64,000 bases of DNA, taken from the NCBI GenBank assembly GCA_002221725.1, contig NJFT01000044.1, positions 62,001 to 126,000 on the forward strand, read 5' to 3'. A program made the position numbers and the translations under genes. Source of the DNA: Scedosporium boydii (lineage: Eukaryota > Ascomycota > Sordariomycetes > Microascales > Microascaceae). Each line of letters starts with the position of its first letter. The stretch's first letter is position 1. The notes under the pieces were generated by a model. That model saw nothing but the letters and a program-made list of their open reading frames with translations. It was not told the DNA's origin and searched no databases. This document shows positions 43,515-54,215 of this stretch, piece by piece.

Positions 43515-45116
43515 GCGGACGGTTTGTCTTTATGGGTGGATTCTTGTGTTTCCATGATCGCCGGAAAACTCGGCAGCGTTTTGTTTTATGCAATCTCCAT
43601 CAGACTCGAGAAGTAGCCGTGGATAGTAGTACAATGATCTATTCTGATGTCGCTGTTAGCAGGTTTGTATCGATAACTCGATTAGAGTTTGTGATTCTCG
43701 TGGAAATGGGCAAATATTCCTATGAGAACCTAGAGGACTTGTTCAGTCGTTAGTATGCTCTCTATGCTTTTGTTGTGCTTGCCGAGGCCGTCGATGAGAT
43801 CTTGCTGAGTGAGGGTGACGGGCATTGCATGATGGGAAGCTCGACGCGGTCTCGTTTTGATCTGAAATTTCGAATGATCGCCGTGATAACGCGCTCCTTC
43901 ATGTTACGTTGTTGAAGATAAATCCTACTCGACAATGGAGGAGCACCCCACAATTCAGAGATCAATCGATGCCAAGTCTTGAACCCACCAATGTTGGCCA
44001 GAGATTTTTATGCACCACCCTGTCGAATGACATACGCCGAGACTGTTAGCGGGAGCATCCGCATTCCGGGGTTGTTTGACGCGGAGATAAGTTTAATATC
44101 GCAGTCCATCCCGAAGTCTGACGACCTCGATATATCTTTACTTGGGGGATCCCCATCCTTCCACTCATAGAAGGGAAGCGACCAGTTCAAGTCCCTCAGT
44201 CCCTTAAAGTCAAGAATGCGGCACAAGATCTGTTACTACCAAACGATTTGATAGAAAAATTTAAGGATACATGTTGCACAGCAATGCTATTTCCTTTCGC
44301 GTTTTCACTCAATGCAAAGGGAGCGTGAGGAAATGACCCCTCATTCCAGAGAACGGACATAGCATCGACTAAAAGAACCTATCTCCGTAGCTACTGTGCT
44401 TCCGGTGCCTTCCGACGCTAAAATTCTCGGGTAAGACGGCCCCCAGGTTCAACAGAATGTGGCTCTGTCATGTTGCGCAGCCTGCGATCAAAGACATCAC
44501 GGGAAATTTCCCTCAGCTAGAAACCGGGAACATAGAAGAACAGGGGAAAATGGAAGGAGTCATACAATCACAGATCTCAAAATAGCCCGAGCTAAAGTCC
44601 CACGTGCTTCACTTCTCTTAACCCCGGACGAAAACGCCAGCCTGGTCTCGATGGTGCCCGGCACTGCCCACGGATCGACCTGCAAGTGTTCGCTTTCAGG
44701 CTCCAGAGCGAGCGAGTGAGGAGCATCGATCCCGGCCCACTTCAAATGAAACACATTCTCATCCCTGCGCCTAAAAACGGTTGGGCTCAAGTGAATACAT
44801 CCAATTATTCGCTGGAGGATCAAATTTGTCCACGCTTGGGGGCGCTAATCTCCTGCCGCTAAGGCCTGGTCCACAATGCGTCGAAATATTGATCGAGATA
44901 GCCCAATGAGAGAGAGTGCGGCTGAAAATACCCGAGTACAAGCCACGATGCTCCTCTTCAGCTAGGCGGCCTAGACCTGGACTATTAATTCCTTGTTCCA
45001 GACCCCTCTAGGGGGTTGGATCGTTTTCTCCTCCTGGTGTTCCATTTTATTTCTGTTCTTGGCTACATACCTTCTTCCTTGGCATCAACACCGTCTCCAG
45101 TCCAGCGAGATCCAAG
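43515..45116. other. 1.6-kb intergenic region, no supported gene
   Basis: Contains the 3' side of the exporter and the promoter of the next gene. A 72-codon minus-strand frame at 44008-44226 (with SLPFYEWKDGDPPSKDISR) and another at 43762-43965 look mildly coding but cannot be joined without stops. Confidence 0.4.
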
Positions 45117-47411
45117 ATGCCGTTCGACTTCAAGGCCTACGACGCGAAATGCAATGGCATGACCCCCGAAGAGCTCCAGAGAGAATGGCAGCACTATACG
45201 CGCCTGATCTCTGGAGCGTCCACATCCACCGCCGTTTCCGGTCTCGCCATCCCCTTGACAATGGGTGTCTCGGTCATCGGTGTCGGCATGGCAGCGCCCG
45301 CGATCCACAACGCGAGAAAGAAGCGAGAGATTATCGAAAAGCACCTGCAGAAGCACGGCACGACTCACAATACCCGAAAACGAGACGTTCTTGGCAGCAT
45401 GGCATTTAGCGGCACGATCGGCGTGGTCACAATGGGCGTGGGAACGATGGGCGCCGAGGCAATCGCTGCCAACGGCGCCGAGCATGGCATCTCCGCAATT
45501 GTGGCAAACGAGACGGCGATCAAGGTCGTTACCCATGCTGCCATGGATGGTGCGGGCATGGGCATCGAACATCTACACACGAGTCACGTCAAGAAGAAGG
45601 AAGCGCACAAAGCATTTAAAGCTGCGGGCGTATTCAAGGCGGTTGAGAATGCCAAGGCGGCGGAGGCCGGATATTCGGTTCAGCCCTACCAGCCCTACAC
45701 GTACGGACCTGGAAGCAGTACACAACCTCAGACCTATGCCTACGGTCCTGGGAGCGCCGCCCCACCATATACTTATGGCCCAGCGGGTAGCGCCCAGCCT
45801 CAGACCTATGCAACATATCCCGACCAGACCTGGGTGCAACCTCCTCCAAGTTACACTGCGAGCACGAATGGCCTACCTGCCGGATTCGTCGCTGATTCCA
45901 AAACGCCCATCGCACCTATTCAAGCTCCCCAAGGCTACCAATACCCGAATGAGACTGCACCTACACAACAACCTTCTTACCAGTACGGTCCGGCCCAACC
46001 GCAATACCAGGTCAATCAACAAGCGAACGTCGCTTATCCTCCTGCGTCAGGAACTCCCCAAGACCGAAGCATTCAGCCGACCGGGGCAATTCCCAACCAA
46101 CAGTCTGTCTATGCCGCGTATGGAGCCGCAGTGCCGGGATACCCCCAACAAACCCAGCCCCAGACCGCTCAGCGGGGAGCCCCTTCGACATCCCAAGAAG
46201 TCCAGGCCAACCAAGTCCCTACTCAAAGTACTTCGGCCGGTCCTGTGAGCGCTTACTATTCAGTTTACGACATGACGTCGATGGCCGACTCTCTTCCCGG
46301 ACCACCACCTGCACAGCCTGCGAACGAACTCAGTGCTATCCCTGCCTCCCAGGATAGAGGCTTGGAGGCCCATGCTCACGTGTCGAGCAATACACCCTCA
46401 GATGCCCAGCAACCCATCAAATCTCAGGAAGCCCATTCCGCCCCGCCAGCGACATCGGCTCCCACCGAACCGACCCAACCAGTCATGCGCTCATCATTTG
46501 CGTATGAATCCTTCGACTACTACGAGCCCCAACCAACTGTGACACCAGAAAAGCCCGAAGACAAACAACCAAGTCCTCAGCCGCTAGATCCCCAGCCGCT
46601 AGATCCCCAGTCTAATCAATCTCCATCTACTCAGCCCCAAGGATCAGACAACCAACAGTCCCTCGGGTCTCAAATACCCTCCTCTGCCGTCCCTCCTCAG
46701 CAGCCTCAAAATAATGCATCACAGTACACGACACCGCCTCATTCATCCTACTACCAGGAGACAAGTAGCCTTTCTCAGCAGCAAACCGGCAACTCTTCGT
46801 ATTCGACTCAAACATCGTCCTCGGCGACATCATATTCCACCGCGAGCTACACCCATACCGGATCATGCCCAACCCCTTTGTCGACTTATTCTTCTGCTGC
46901 TACTCCAATCTCGCCCACGGTTTCTGTCTGCTCGACTCCGTACCAACCTTACCAAACTTACCGTCCCCAAGATTATGCCTCGATGCCCAATAACAACATA
47001 CCCCCACCGCCCGCGGTCCCTGTCGCAGCAGCAAGCGCCACCTCAGCTTATAATCCATCCTACGCAACACCACAATATCATTATGGACCCGCGCCGACGG
47101 CAAGCCAGGCAAGCAACACCACATATCAGCCTGCCCAGGTGCCCTCCCAGAACCAAGCCCAACCTCAGCCACAAGCGACATACAACGCCCAGGTTCAGGT
47201 TGCACCACAACAGCAACAGTACCAAAGTTATGGTTCCGTACCCCCTCAGCAACCAACGCAGCAGCAGTATTCTTACCAACAACCCCAACAATACCAAGCC
47301 CAAGCGCCTGCGCAACCGCAGCCGTATCCATACGCCCAGCCCCAGCCGACTGCTCCCCAGCCATACTCGTACCCGACAAACTGGAGTGGAAATCCGAGTT
47401 ACGTCCAGTGA
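45117..47411 (+). CDS. Fungal protein with Gly-rich hydrophobic N-domain and long Q/P/Y-rich tail
   Basis: Single-exon gene, 764 aa, starting at the first ATG (AAGATGC context). I do not recognise a named family. Residues 1-185 look folded: TPEELQREWQHYTRLISG, then two glycine-rich hydrophobic segments (VSGLAIPLTMGVSVIGVGMA, and MAFSGTIGVVTMGVGTMGAE) separated by the basic NARKKREIIEKHLQKH. The rest, nearly 580 residues, is low-complexity, rich in Gln, Pro, Tyr, Ser and Ala with recurring YGPG, QPQ and SYQ units, and without charged clusters. That composition is prion-like and typical of proteins that form condensates. The hydrophobic segments may insert in a membrane, possibly as a hairpin. 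No signal peptide. Function not assigned. Confidence 0.75.
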   Translation: MPFDFKAYDAKCNGMTPEELQREWQHYTRLISGASTSTAVSGLAIPLTMGVSVIGVGMAAPAIHNARKKREIIEKHLQKHGTTHNTRKRDVLGSMAFSGTIGVVTMGVGTMGAEAIAANGAEHGISAIVANETAIKVVTHAAMDGAGMGIEHLHTSHVKKKEAHKAFKAAGVFKAVENAKAAEAGYSVQPYQPYTYGPGSSTQPQTYAYGPGSAAPPYTYGPAGSAQPQTYATYPDQTWVQPPPSYTASTNGLPAGFVADSKTPIAPIQAPQGYQYPNETAPTQQPSYQYGPAQPQYQVNQQANVAYPPASGTPQDRSIQPTGAIPNQQSVYAAYGAAVPGYPQQTQPQTAQRGAPSTSQEVQANQVPTQSTSAGPVSAYYSVYDMTSMADSLPGPPPAQPANELSAIPASQDRGLEAHAHVSSNTPSDAQQPIKSQEAHSAPPATSAPTEPTQPVMRSSFAYESFDYYEPQPTVTPEKPEDKQPSPQPLDPQPLDPQSNQSPSTQPQGSDNQQSLGSQIPSSAVPPQQPQNNASQYTTPPHSSYYQETSSLSQQQTGNSSYSTQTSSSATSYSTASYTHTGSCPTPLSTYSSAATPISPTVSVCSTPYQPYQTYRPQDYASMPNNNIPPPPAVPVAAASATSAYNPSYATPQYHYGPAPTASQASNTTYQPAQVPSQNQAQPQPQATYNAQVQVAPQQQQYQSYGSVPPQQPTQQQYSYQQPQQYQAQAPAQPQPYPYAQPQPTAPQPYSYPTNWSGNPSYVQ

Positions 47412-47999
47412 TACCGCACTTGTTAGAGCATGGCTGAGCTGAATACTTCGGAATATGCCGAATACTTGTGGTGAGGTGAGACCTACCTTCGACAGAGTGA
47501 ATTTAGGCAGGAGGTTTGGGGACCAGAGTCGTTTGCAGTCGAAACGACGAGGCGCTCATTTTTTAACCGTGGAGAGGGTTTCATGTCAGCAGAACATTGG
47601 TTTCGGTTGTTTAGGGCGGTGATTTGGATGATGCCATTTCAGAGGTCTAGGAGTCGATAAGATGTAATTAGTGAGAAGTAGAAAGGATCTGGCGTATCGG
47701 AGACATCCCGAGTAAATGGGAATATAATTCATATTATCTAGTTTTACAACTCTGGTGAAAGTACACATTAGACCACGCTTCCATTAGTGCGTCACAGGCG
47801 AAGGACCATTTCAATACTGAGGCTAACGAAGTGGATACTCGCATCCGCATCATTATGTCGAGACTACATCCGTGGCCATGAACGTATGTGTCTGCCGAGT
47901 GATGACGCTTATTTCGCAAAAGCAGGTACTTCAATTTCTTTATCACAACTACATTGGTTCAAGCTGCAAACATTACAGTCTCTCATATCCTTCAGCATA
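47412..47999. other. Convergent 3' intergenic region
   Basis: Between the Q/P/Y-rich protein gene (+) and the following minus-strand gene. No gene seen. Confidence 0.5.
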
Positions 48000-49931
48000 T
48001 CAACCAAAAAGCCATCTCTTAGATCGTGAGGCAAGTCCAGGCTTATTGACATTCCCGACTCTCTCCCCGGACATATCCCCCAACATCCCCTCAAACTCCC
48101 CACCTTTCTCCGAAGCCTTCTCTACCGCATCCACGCCGAATTGCTTTGCTATAGACTCTCCATCGCCGTAGAGAACCACCTTGGCACCCAGCTTTTGACT
48201 TAAGGCCTGTCGCACTTCCCTCCATGTCGGCCTAAACAGAGCCGGAGGCGAGATACTGATATCCCTACCCCAGCTAATGTTAACCTGCCTGCGGCCGTTA
48301 GTGACGATGATTTGCACTGGGTTCGCCTTGGCATCGAGGCAAGCCATGTATTCTGGTTTTCCTAGCTCCGCATCGTGACCACCCAGTGTAAGGCGGAGCT
48401 TTGCAGTGTACTAATTATTGGTATTTTTTCGATGGTTAGTGGACGTCATCCATTTTGATACTCCCTGGGAATCAAGTCTTCGTACCTCATACATGTACCA
48501 TAGCACGTCTGTTCCACCGACTGCCTCTGTTTCAGAAAAGATTTCGGAATCTACCTCGGCGTCCAGAAAAGCTGCCCGATCGGGCGTTTTCGGTCGTACA
48601 CCGATTTCGTTGAACAACCTCTGGACCTCTTCATCGGGATATATCGGGCAATGGATATGGACGACTCTGCGTTTCCAGTCGTCCCTGAGAGAAGAGTTTC
48701 CACGGAACCGCGCCTTATCGTCCGTGGCATCGAATGTGGCCCAAATCTTCTGCAACGCAGGGAGGAGATCCGAAGACTTGGAAACAGCAACCGAGATGAA
48801 TAGACCTGTCGTCCTTGGCTGGGAAAAAAGCGACGGCCGCAGCTTCCAGGTAGGATCTGTCGCGAACTCCTCCCCACTGCAAGTCACAGCGGAGTAGCGC
48901 AAGTGGCTGTACTCGTTTCGAGTATCTGGCGTAATTTCCAATGCTGTGCGGATGGCCCTTGGACATGGCATGTCTAAAATCAAATGACCCTTGAACAGAA
49001 ACACATTTCGAACGCTTTTCCATTTTCGTGCCTTCTGGGGACTTCTGTCGGTATTATCTGGTTGGGCATCTTTTCTACCACATTCCGGATGTTTATCTTC
49101 GCTGGTGTTCTCGGTTATGCTTTTCTCCGCATGTGTTTGTTTCCCTTCCTCCCTCGCCTCCTTTTGTGCTTGGTCCACTATTGGTGCCGGACGATAACGT
49201 CTCTTGGAATCCTCTCTATTCCCGACGATAATCTGTAAGCGCAGCTCTCGGCGATTATCGTTTGTCCGGGTGGCGATGGTATTGACTGTTGCGGTAGTAG
49301 TCGAATCTCTGGGTGTTCCATCGCTTGATATTTCCCCAAGCCTAACTGTCACTGCCCGAGGCAGGGCTTTCATCTCTGTGGTAACGGTGCTCGACAACGC
49401 TTCCGACGACGTGGAAGCTTGCTTGAACTCCAGGTTTATGGATCTCGGCACCTCCTGAGCTGCCGACCGTCTGTAGAGCACAAAGATGGTTAGCATTGAC
49501 TGAGATGGCGTAGGATTCTTGGAGATTACGTACAGGGCGAGAACCTCCAGTGCAAGGCGCAGCGCCGATGTAGATCCTTGTATGCTGCCCAGTAATCTCT
49601 CAACGTCCCTGTCATTTGCATCTTTCCAGCGGGAAACGCGTGTGAGGTCCTCGGCTTCGTAGATTACGGTATTGCAGGAGGAGACAATGTTGTAGACATG
49701 GTTTCTGACCAACGTCTCCGGGAACTCTCTTGCCTTTGCCTGTACTAACTCCAAGGCTCGTCGCAGTAATAGGATTTCTCCCGCTACGTAGTTTAATCTG
49801 TCATTTGGCCCTCTGCTTGCGCTATCTAGCCGATGATTTAGGTAACTAGCGGCAGCGAGAGCTTTCTGGCAGTCGCGAGTGATGGACCCCGTTTCGGATA
49901 TCGTTGGTGGCAGCTCCTTGCCGGAATTCAT
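48000..49931 (-). CDS. Unrecognised fungal protein, 597 aa, helical N-domain
   Basis: Two apparent open frames are one gene. Exons 49931-49534, 49470-48486 and 48410-48000 (introns 63 and 75 nt, GT-AG) total 1794 nt and 597 aa. The junction of the last intron reads VLWYMYEYTAKLRLTLGGHD, restoring a smooth frame where the unspliced frame stops. The first 130 residues look alpha-helical (LNYVAGEILLLRRALELVQA, RLLGSIQGSTSALRLALEVL) and resemble the small helical domains at the N-termini of fungal STAND proteins. A charged, disordered linker follows, then a folded C-terminal half with WKRRVVHIHCPIYPDEEVQR and ANPVQIIVTNGRRQVNISWG. There is no NACHT. Family not recognised; function unknown. Confidence 0.75.
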
Positions 49932-52900
49932 GGCGCTAAGCCCAACTTTTCCTGCTGGTGCTTTGGACAGTGGCGTTTATCAGAGTGGGTGTCTGTCGAC
50001 CACAACGCAAATCCGATGGATGAAGCTGCACTGACTCTGGTGATGTCTCAGATGTCTTGAATTGGAGTGTGTATGACCGAACCCCGCACTTGGTCTGACA
50101 TGCTGACAATGAAAGCCAATCACTTGGAAATTGCCGCAGGTTTTGTAGCAGTACCGCCTACAATGTACTCGAGGGGGGATGTGTTATGCTCCCGTGAGAC
50201 TCTTGTTCGATTGGATCAGGCTCTTGAATCAAGACAGACGACCCAGAGAACCTCGGTCGTTGGCTCTGTAGTGCAAAGGACACGAAGGAACAGTGTATTT
50301 TCAACGGAGAATATAGTGACGACTATCCCACTGAGCAATGTGATGATAGACTATTACGACGTGATCATGCTTCGCGAATATATCCGATTCCTATCAGGCC
50401 CACGGAGCTGTCCCAGAGCCCATAGAAAACTAAATTCCTTTCTTGCCGAAGGAGATAGTATCCCATGGAATCAAATTGCTTGAGAGAGAGAGAGGCCCTA
50501 AAATTGAGGACGAAAAATAGATCTGACAGATAGCTTAAACAAGCTTGATGAACTTGGTAGAAATAATTTATGAAAATATCTCCGTGCTCACACACCTGAC
50601 ACAAGAAGGTGCTATTCCAGTCGAGAAGAGGTAGAGTCCCCCGCACTGGCGTACTTTGGCTCTAGAATATGGAAGTGTGACATAGATGCCGTCTCCTTCA
50701 AGCCGCTGGCTTTTCTTCAGGAAGTTATCCATACCTCCTCCGCCAAAAGATTCCTAGTTTAGTCTTAGTTTGGTTAAGTTCTTCCGGCATCCATCTCGGA
50801 AATCCGTCCCCTATCAACCCCAAGCAGTCTCCATGCACCGGCTCGGACATCAAATCACTTGCAGATTGCCATTTGAGATAGGCAACGATTTCCTTGTGTC
50901 GATAACTCAAATCCATTCAAGCCGACTCAAGAACCGGCCCCACCTGCGACTCAAGTTAAAAGACGCCAACGGTGATCAGCTAACTCAGTACATCCACATC
51001 TTGCGCTTTGTCCCATCCTCATCCTCCGATTCACTCCCGTCCCTACAGGTTTTCAATCTTTGATTTACCTCGTTTATTAGCCTCTCACACCGCCAAATCA
51101 GCCATATTGCTTGCTTGGATAGCTTGGGGTACGTCGGTCATATTGCTTATGTGGCTCTTGGTTCTCCTCAAGTAACTCGGAAGCCAGCAGGCCAGCGAAA
51201 GGGCAACCCGTGCCGAGCGGCCGTTGCAAAGATTCCATCAATTATCCCCATTCGATGTGTCGTGCATGTTACATCACTATTGAATAGATGCCATGCACCG
51301 TGACATTCTTGAGTTCCACTCTCTAGAGACACATGCTCGGTCGGTCGGGATGAATGTTCTTGTGGGGACACCTATGGAGTTCTTGCCAATGAAAGCTAGA
51401 ATATCCAGAGTGTGGCGCAAAGGATATAGATGACAGAGAAACTTCACTTACGGGATGTTATCCTGACAAGACGCATCCGATGTGCATTGATCTACTGTCG
51501 GCTCCAAAGGATTTGTCTAGTCCCTCCTCCATGAGCGCATCGGCTTACAGAGTGGCGTAGCATTTCCTCGATTAGGAATGAAGATGAAGACTAGGTGATC
51601 TCGGAAATGGGAAGAGATGCTTCGCATTGCCTAGAATGGAGATGCTGGCTGGCCGCATGATAACATATCAAGTGTCTATCGCGGGCTACATTTTCGGGCC
51701 GCCACCAGCCACATTTGTATGCAGGTTGCGACGTCAGCGTTGCCGTAGCATGGGAGAAGTTGTACCAATGAGGTTACAATGCTGCTTGTTAGCTATAAAT
51801 GTAGATATTTCTAAGGCTCCTGGGAAAGCTGGTCCGCGTGGTGTTGGAAGATTCGGCGACCAGAAGCAATCGGCGATTGGGGTTCTCCCCACTGCCACCA
51901 TTTTCCCACGGGTTTGGCAGCTTCGACAAATCACACTTCCGATCACATATTGCGGTGCTGTTTTCAACGTTACTTTTAACCTGCAGAAGGGTCTTAAACT
52001 TGGCCGTCATGCATCGCATTTGTGTGCGTTTCGCTTGACCGCAACGCCCGACTGACTTCACGCAAAGGGTTGACATATCAGGTAAGGGATAGACAGTCAA
52101 CCCTGAACTATGTACTAGATGTTATTTGCTAGCTGTAGTTGGTTCTTGACTCAATCCTTGAAAACTGCGGACTTAGATAGAGCTGAAAAAGGAGAAGAAA
52201 AATAAAAGCATGGTTCCACCTTCAACAGCGGGTCTATCGCGATTAAACGGCGAAGGCTTTCTTCCTCATCGTCAGTTATCTCCACACCGCCTGCTTCTTG
52301 TGAGCCCCCAACTTTCAGCCAAGAGCAGACTCTCACTAGGTGTGCGTGGCGATCCCGGACCTGTGACCCTCTTAGCTTTCCTGCCTAATGATTGCTGGGA
52401 GACCCCATGATTATCTTCAAGTTATAACCACCCGGTAGTGCAGCCTCCTAGTGTTGGCCTTATCAGTTAGCTACTTAAATTGAGTGAAGGGACACTTCTG
52501 AACCGTCTTCATCGAGGATCAAGGGCTGAGAATTCCACGGCGGCAGTGATACGTTTCCTGTCTCGTTAGACCTCATTGCCTAGGCGCTTGAATCTACTGT
52601 ATGCTCCGGCATGGTTTCATTCCAGCGGTCCGCGTACGAGCTGCGAGGAGTATTTGTGCCCCACATAAGAAGCATGCTTCCGCACCTCAATCCTGTATCG
52701 GCTTTGACGGCGAGAGTAGCTAGCTAGCGAGGGCAACTAATGTGGGGAGGGCCGCAGAACGCGCCGCCCCTCGGTGGCTATGGCCCGGTTCCGGGGTGAG
52801 AAAGTCGAACGGGAGCAATCTGAGCTGCCATAGTTGAACCTGCAAGACGGCCAATGAATCATAAGACCTTGCGTTGAAAAGAGAGATTTATGAGCCCCCC

Positions 52901-53051
52901 TGCCAGCCCATTTGCAATATATAAAGAGAGCACCTATTTCCTCGACGAGCTTTAAAATCCTGCTCATCACATTTTCAAAACAATCCTGCCCTCGAACATA
53001 TACAGCCCAAGAAATTCAATTTATAATTCCTCTTTCATTCCACCCACCAAG
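49932..53051. other. 3.1-kb gene-poor region
   Basis: Several open frames of 60-145 codons on both strands (for example 50067-50483 and 51627-52055 on plus) overlap and show no domain. A minus-strand stretch around 50580-50810 is open without a start and mildly coding. The right end is the lectin promoter, with TATATAAAG at 52918-52926. Confidence 0.45.
52918..52926 (+). promoter_or_regulatory. TATA box of the lectin gene
   Basis: TATATAAAG, 126 bp upstream of the lectin ATG at 53052; orientation and spacing suit a strongly regulated fungal promoter. Confidence 0.6.
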
Positions 53052-53537
53052 ATGTCGCACAACACTCTTGGTAACGGCGAATGGCTCTACCCCGGCCAGT
53101 GTCTTGTTAGCCCTGATGGCGACACCCAGTTGAGGATGCAACTCGATGGTAAGCTTGCCATTTACTGGGACAACAAATGCAGATACCAAAGCTCTGCAGA
53201 GCAAGTCTGGGAGGTGAAGGGTCTCAAGATGCAGGATGACGGCAACTTGGTGATTTAGTAAGTGGTTGATTCCAACTTTCTTTCCACCACTCTCTCCTAT
53301 TTAATGTCCCTGTACCCATCCCCTAGCTATGATGTCGTCTTCTTCCATCTTCGAAGGCTACCGTTTCGACTGACAAACTCTTGTTCTAGTGACAATCGCG
53401 AAAACCCCATCTGGAGCACCGGGACTGTCCTCCGTAGCGGGGGCGACAAAGTCGTGTTGACAGTGCAGAACGACGGAAACGCTGTTCTTTACCAGGGCGA
53501 GGCGGTCTGGGGTAGCGGTAGCGTGAGGAACAACTAG
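53052..53537 (+). CDS. GNA-like (bulb-type) mannose-binding lectin
   Basis: Single beta-prism II lectin domain. Exons 53052-53257 and 53390-53537 (132-nt GT-AG intron) total 354 nt and 117 aa. The family repeat Q-x-D-x-N-x-V-x-Y is visible three times in increasing degeneracy: MQDDGNLVIYD (split by the intron), VQNDGNAVLYQ and MQLDGKLAIYW. The first and last differ most from the consensus, so perhaps two of the three sugar sites are functional. The start MSHNTLGNGEWLYPGQ matches the usual N-terminal strand and lacks a signal peptide, so the protein is cytosolic or leaves the cell by a non-classical route. Defence against feeders or bacteria, or storage, are possible roles known for fungal cytoplasmic lectins. 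Confidence 0.88.
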
Positions 53538-54215
53538 AGGAAAGGACTTTTGAACTAGTCTAAAGCTTCATGATGCATGAGCGATGGACACTATAGTTGA
53601 AACCGTCGGTTGGGGAAGTACTACCTATTACATGGCCTCAATCTTCATCATCCCATGCAAAGTTTAGCTTTCAATCAATCCTTCGCCTTTTTTTAATACA
53701 TTGGGAGGAGTAGACAGACGCCGTGAGAATTAACCTCCCCCGTTTCTCTATGGCCGACCCAACCCCTTGCGAACGAGACGAACTTCATATTAGTTAGACT
53801 ATTGTCAGAAGCTTTCCAAGACTAAGTCCAATACCATAGTCTGCTGACTCAAATGGATCCTGGCAGGACCCCTCGTCTAGATCTGCGTGCCTTGGGTGTG
53901 CTCCTTTTGTGTCTTGAATGTCGCTGCCTGAAAATCTGTTCCTTCAGTAGTCACTATCTATGTACGCTCATAGTATTTTCATAAGTCAATCATCTCAGCT
54001 TCAATAGGCTCTACCGTCCATCTCAGTTTGAACATTGACAGACTTACTTTTTACCTCCCTCAACGTGCCTCGTGTCACTTGCATCCAGTCAAATCATAGG
54101 GAGATATCACGGTATCTATGACCACAATTTTACTCATTTTCAAGGAAAAAGACACAAAATCCATATTCTAGGTCATACTTATGTGTATCAAACTACTTTC
54201 GGCACTAATAGTCCT
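53538..54215. other. Convergent 3' intergenic region
   Basis: Between the lectin (+) and the monooxygenase (-). No gene seen. Confidence 0.55.

Noticed and set aside
45265..46248. 327-codon frame inside the Q/P/Y-rich protein gene
   Set aside because: It is the +1 frame of a low-complexity gene. Its Arg/Pro/Ser composition is the expected shadow, and it has no domain.
46714..47442. 242-codon frame in the same low-complexity region
   Set aside because: Same shadow effect; rich in Arg/His/Pro because of the CCA/CAA repeats of the real frame.
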